NCBI GenBank assembly: GCA_017404125.1
Contig: JAFRCZ010000123.1
Span: forward strand, 1-5,731
Reading direction: 5' to 3'
Origin: Methanobrevibacter sp.
Lineage (GTDB): Archaea; Methanobacteriota; Methanobacteria; Methanobacteriales; Methanobacteriaceae
Length of the DNA stretch: 5,731 nucleotides
Part shown: piece after piece, positions 3,901-5,731 of the stretch
Position numbering within the stretch: the stretch's first letter is position 1
Layout of the letters: every line of letters begins with the position of its first letter
Position numbers and translations under genes: made by a program
The notes under the pieces: model-generated
What the model saw: the letters and a program-made list of their open reading frames with translations, nothing else
What the model was told of the DNA's origin: nothing
The model's database searches: none

Positions 3901-5652
3901 ATGTTTAAGGAAAAGAATCTAATTATAAAAAATCCATTAAAGGCAGATATTCGTTTTGGACTGGTTTATCCAAACGTTTACAAAACTGCAATGAGTTCCT
4001 TAGGCTATCAAATAATCTATAATTACACCAATGAAAGGGAAGACACTTACTGCGAAAGGATCATTTATCCTTCAATCCGCAGTCTTGAAACCAATAGCCC
4101 CTTATCTGATTTTGACATTGTTTCATTTTCCCTTCAATACGAACAGGACTATTTCAATGTATTGGAAATCTTAAGGGAAGCAGATATTCCTTTAAGAAGG
4201 GAAGATAGAACATCAAATGACCCTTTAATCATTGCTGGTGGTCCTTGTGCCACTGCAAACCCATTGCCATTATCTGATTTTATCGACATATTTGTCATTG
4301 GAGAGGCTGAAGCGGTACTGTATGACTTTCTGGATTTATATTCTTCATTGGATCTTTCTAAAAGGAATAACAAGAAAAACAGTGGGTATAATAGAGAAAA
4401 TAAAAGGAATTTGTCTCCATTTTTAGACATTGAAGGTTTATACATCTCTGAATTTAACAATAATACTCATATAGTTCTTTCAGAAGATATGGAAAGCATA
4501 TACCATCTAACTTGCCCAATAGTCACTGAAACTGATGATAAGGATTTCATTCCAGTATTCTCCAATGCCATACTATTGAACGTTTCAAGGGCATGTACAA
4601 GAGGGTGCAGGTTCTGCATGTCCAGCTATATGTATAGGCCTCTTAGGGAAACAGATTTAAATGACCTTTTTTCAATAGCAGAGGAAGCTAGAGAAAACAC
4701 TGGACTAAATAAAATATCCCTGATAGGTGCAGCTGTATCAGATTACTCAAAAATAAATGAGCTTACTGAAGGATTAAGGGAAAGAGGCTTTTTGGTATCA
4801 ACCCCTTCAATGAGAATCGAATCGATTACAAAAGAAACATTAGTTACACTTAAGTCAAGTGGTTTGAAGACATTGACAATAGCTCCAGAATCAATTTATT
4901 CCCTAAGGCGCAGAATCAACAAGGACATCAGCGATGAGGATGTTTTTAGAGTGATAAGTGATGCTGTCGAACTGGGTTTTAATATTAAATTGTATTTTTT
5001 AATCGGTTTGCCCTATGAGTCCCAAGATGATATTGAAGAACTTGCAAATATGATGAAGCAAATTGATTCCATGAAGTATAATATTGATTCAAATTCTATA
5101 TCTTCAATTAAATTAAACGACAATTCAATTAAATCAATGTCTAATTCATTATCAAAAAATGATAGTGTTTCAAGCCCTTCAAAATCTAAAAAATCAAAGA
5201 AAAAGGATAAGAAGATCAAGCCTAGGAAAAAACCTAAAGTTTCAATCAGCTTCAGTGTAAATCCAGTCATTCCAAAGCCACATACTCCACTTCAATGGGA
5301 AACTTATGACATGAAAGAGATAAAGTCAAAGATAAAATATCTCAAGAAGAATCTTAAAGGATTGGACATAAAGTTTGACAGTGCCAAGATGGGACTTATA
5401 CAATATGTCTTATCATGTGGAGGCAGGGATATTGGAAATCTGATTGAAAGGTCTTTGAATGAAAAGATTGGCATTAGGGAGTGGAGTGAAAATGCTCCTA
5501 GCTATGATTTAGAAGATGAATTGCCATGGGATTCAATTGATGTAAGTGTAAGCAAGGAGTTCTTAAAATCAGAATATGAAAAGATAAAGACTGGTGAACA
5601 GACTCCATGGTGTGAAGATGGTCCATGCTGCAATTGTGGTGCTTGTAATTAA
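3901..5652 (+). CDS. B12-binding-domain-like radical SAM protein
   Basis: Radical SAM enzyme (583 aa), cytosolic, substrate unknown. Residues 15-140 form an N-terminal Rossmann-like B12-binding-type domain (FGLVYPNVYKTAMSSLGYQ, IAGGP at 112-115, FVIGEAEAVL). I do not see the classic DxHxxG cobalamin motif. The radical SAM core has the [4Fe-4S] motif CxxxCxxC at Cys232, Cys236 and Cys239 (SRACTRGCRFCM), then SLIGAAVSDY (273-282), TIAPES (326-331) and YFLIGLPYES (365-373). The C-terminus has a family-like tail, LPWDSIDVSVSKEFL (541-555), and five cysteines at 571, 576, 577, 579 and 582, which could bind a second metal centre. The pattern recalls the widespread TIGR03960-type radical SAM proteins, whose reaction is not known to me. 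Two low-complexity insertions are odd: an N/K-rich one at about 149-172 and an S/N/K-rich one at about 388-446. The ATG is supported by AAGGA. The gene runs alone, divergent from the transglutaminase-like gene. Confidence 0.9.
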   Translation: MFKEKNLIIKNPLKADIRFGLVYPNVYKTAMSSLGYQIIYNYTNEREDTYCERIIYPSIRSLETNSPLSDFDIVSFSLQYEQDYFNVLEILREADIPLRREDRTSNDPLIIAGGPCATANPLPLSDFIDIFVIGEAEAVLYDFLDLYSSLDLSKRNNKKNSGYNRENKRNLSPFLDIEGLYISEFNNNTHIVLSEDMESIYHLTCPIVTETDDKDFIPVFSNAILLNVSRACTRGCRFCMSSYMYRPLRETDLNDLFSIAEEARENTGLNKISLIGAAVSDYSKINELTEGLRERGFLVSTPSMRIESITKETLVTLKSSGLKTLTIAPESIYSLRRRINKDISDEDVFRVISDAVELGFNIKLYFLIGLPYESQDDIEELANMMKQIDSMKYNIDSNSISSIKLNDNSIKSMSNSLSKNDSVSSPSKSKKSKKKDKKIKPRKKPKVSISFSVNPVIPKPHTPLQWETYDMKEIKSKIKYLKKNLKGLDIKFDSAKMGLIQYVLSCGGRDIGNLIERSLNEKIGIREWSENAPSYDLEDELPWDSIDVSVSKEFLKSEYEKIKTGEQTPWCEDGPCCNCGACN

Positions 5653-5731
5653 AAATACAATTAAAAATACAATTAAAAATACAATTAAAAATACAATTAA
5701 AAATACAATTAAAAATACAATTAAAAATACA
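5647..5731. repeat. 12-bp tandem repeat array, seven copies, truncated by window end
   Basis: The unit AATTAAAAATAC repeats exactly at 5647, 5659, 5671, 5683, 5695, 5707 and 5719, with the start of an eighth at 5731. There is no spacer and no mismatch. The first copy holds the last codon (AAT) and the TAA stop of the radical SAM gene. Since the unit is four codons long, every copy carries a TAA in that frame. On the + strand it has no T-run, so it does not look like a terminator for that gene. The full length is unknown. Confidence 0.95.

Noticed and set aside
4149..4460. Antisense frame, and a second + strand frame at 4232-4426, within the radical SAM gene
   Set aside because: Both overlap conserved domain sequence of the real gene and show no recognisable protein features.
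5013..5270. Antisense frame opposite the low-complexity insertion
   Set aside because: Its Phe/Leu-rich product is the mirror of Lys/Ser/Asn-rich codons. No start signals are seen.
5647..5731. Repeat array as a possible CRISPR array
   Set aside because: The 12-base units are contiguous, without spacers, and not palindromic. It is a simple tandem repeat.

Overview
The window looks like chromosomal DNA of a Methanobrevibacter-like archaeon (Methanobacteriales). It is very AT-rich outside the RNA genes. It has archaeal BRE/TATA promoters of the form AAAAAGTTTATATA, an archaeal 7S (SRP) RNA with helix 6, a tRNA without an encoded CCA, and a secreted protein with pseudomurein-binding-type repeats. 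Pseudomurein is the wall polymer of Methanobacteriales and Methanopyrus. The genus is inferred from these traits.

Layout: (1) 21-326, 7S/SRP RNA on the + strand, followed by a T-run. (2) 453-1568, a multi-pass membrane acyltransferase (acyltransferase_3 family), + strand. (3) 1694-1777, tRNA-Ser(GCU), + strand, with its own upstream promoter signals and a T7 terminator. (4) 1786-1911, a convergent intergenic region with a perfect 15-bp inverted repeat. (5) 1912-3519, on the - strand, a secreted transglutaminase-like protein with pseudomurein-binding-like repeats and long T/N/K-rich linkers. Its best-supported start is an ATT codon, upstream of the TTG a gene caller would choose. (6) 3520-3900, a 381-bp divergent intergenic region with promoters on both strands, two perfect dyads and a tiny upstream ORF. 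(7) 3901-5652, a radical SAM protein with an N-terminal B12-binding-like domain and a C-terminal cysteine cluster, + strand. (8) 5647-5731, a 12-bp tandem array that begins inside the stop region of that gene and runs off the window.

The genes do not form one pathway. Two stable RNA genes for protein export and translation flank an acyltransferase that may modify an envelope polymer or glycan. The transglutaminase-like protein probably acts outside the cell on, or bound to, the pseudomurein wall. The radical SAM enzyme is cytosolic and of unknown reaction. The most interesting parts are the 3520-3900 control region (unusual start, uORF, inverted repeats), the array at the 3' edge, and the acyltransferase sitting between 7S RNA and tRNA-Ser. 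I found no CRISPR array, insertion sequence or clear defence system.
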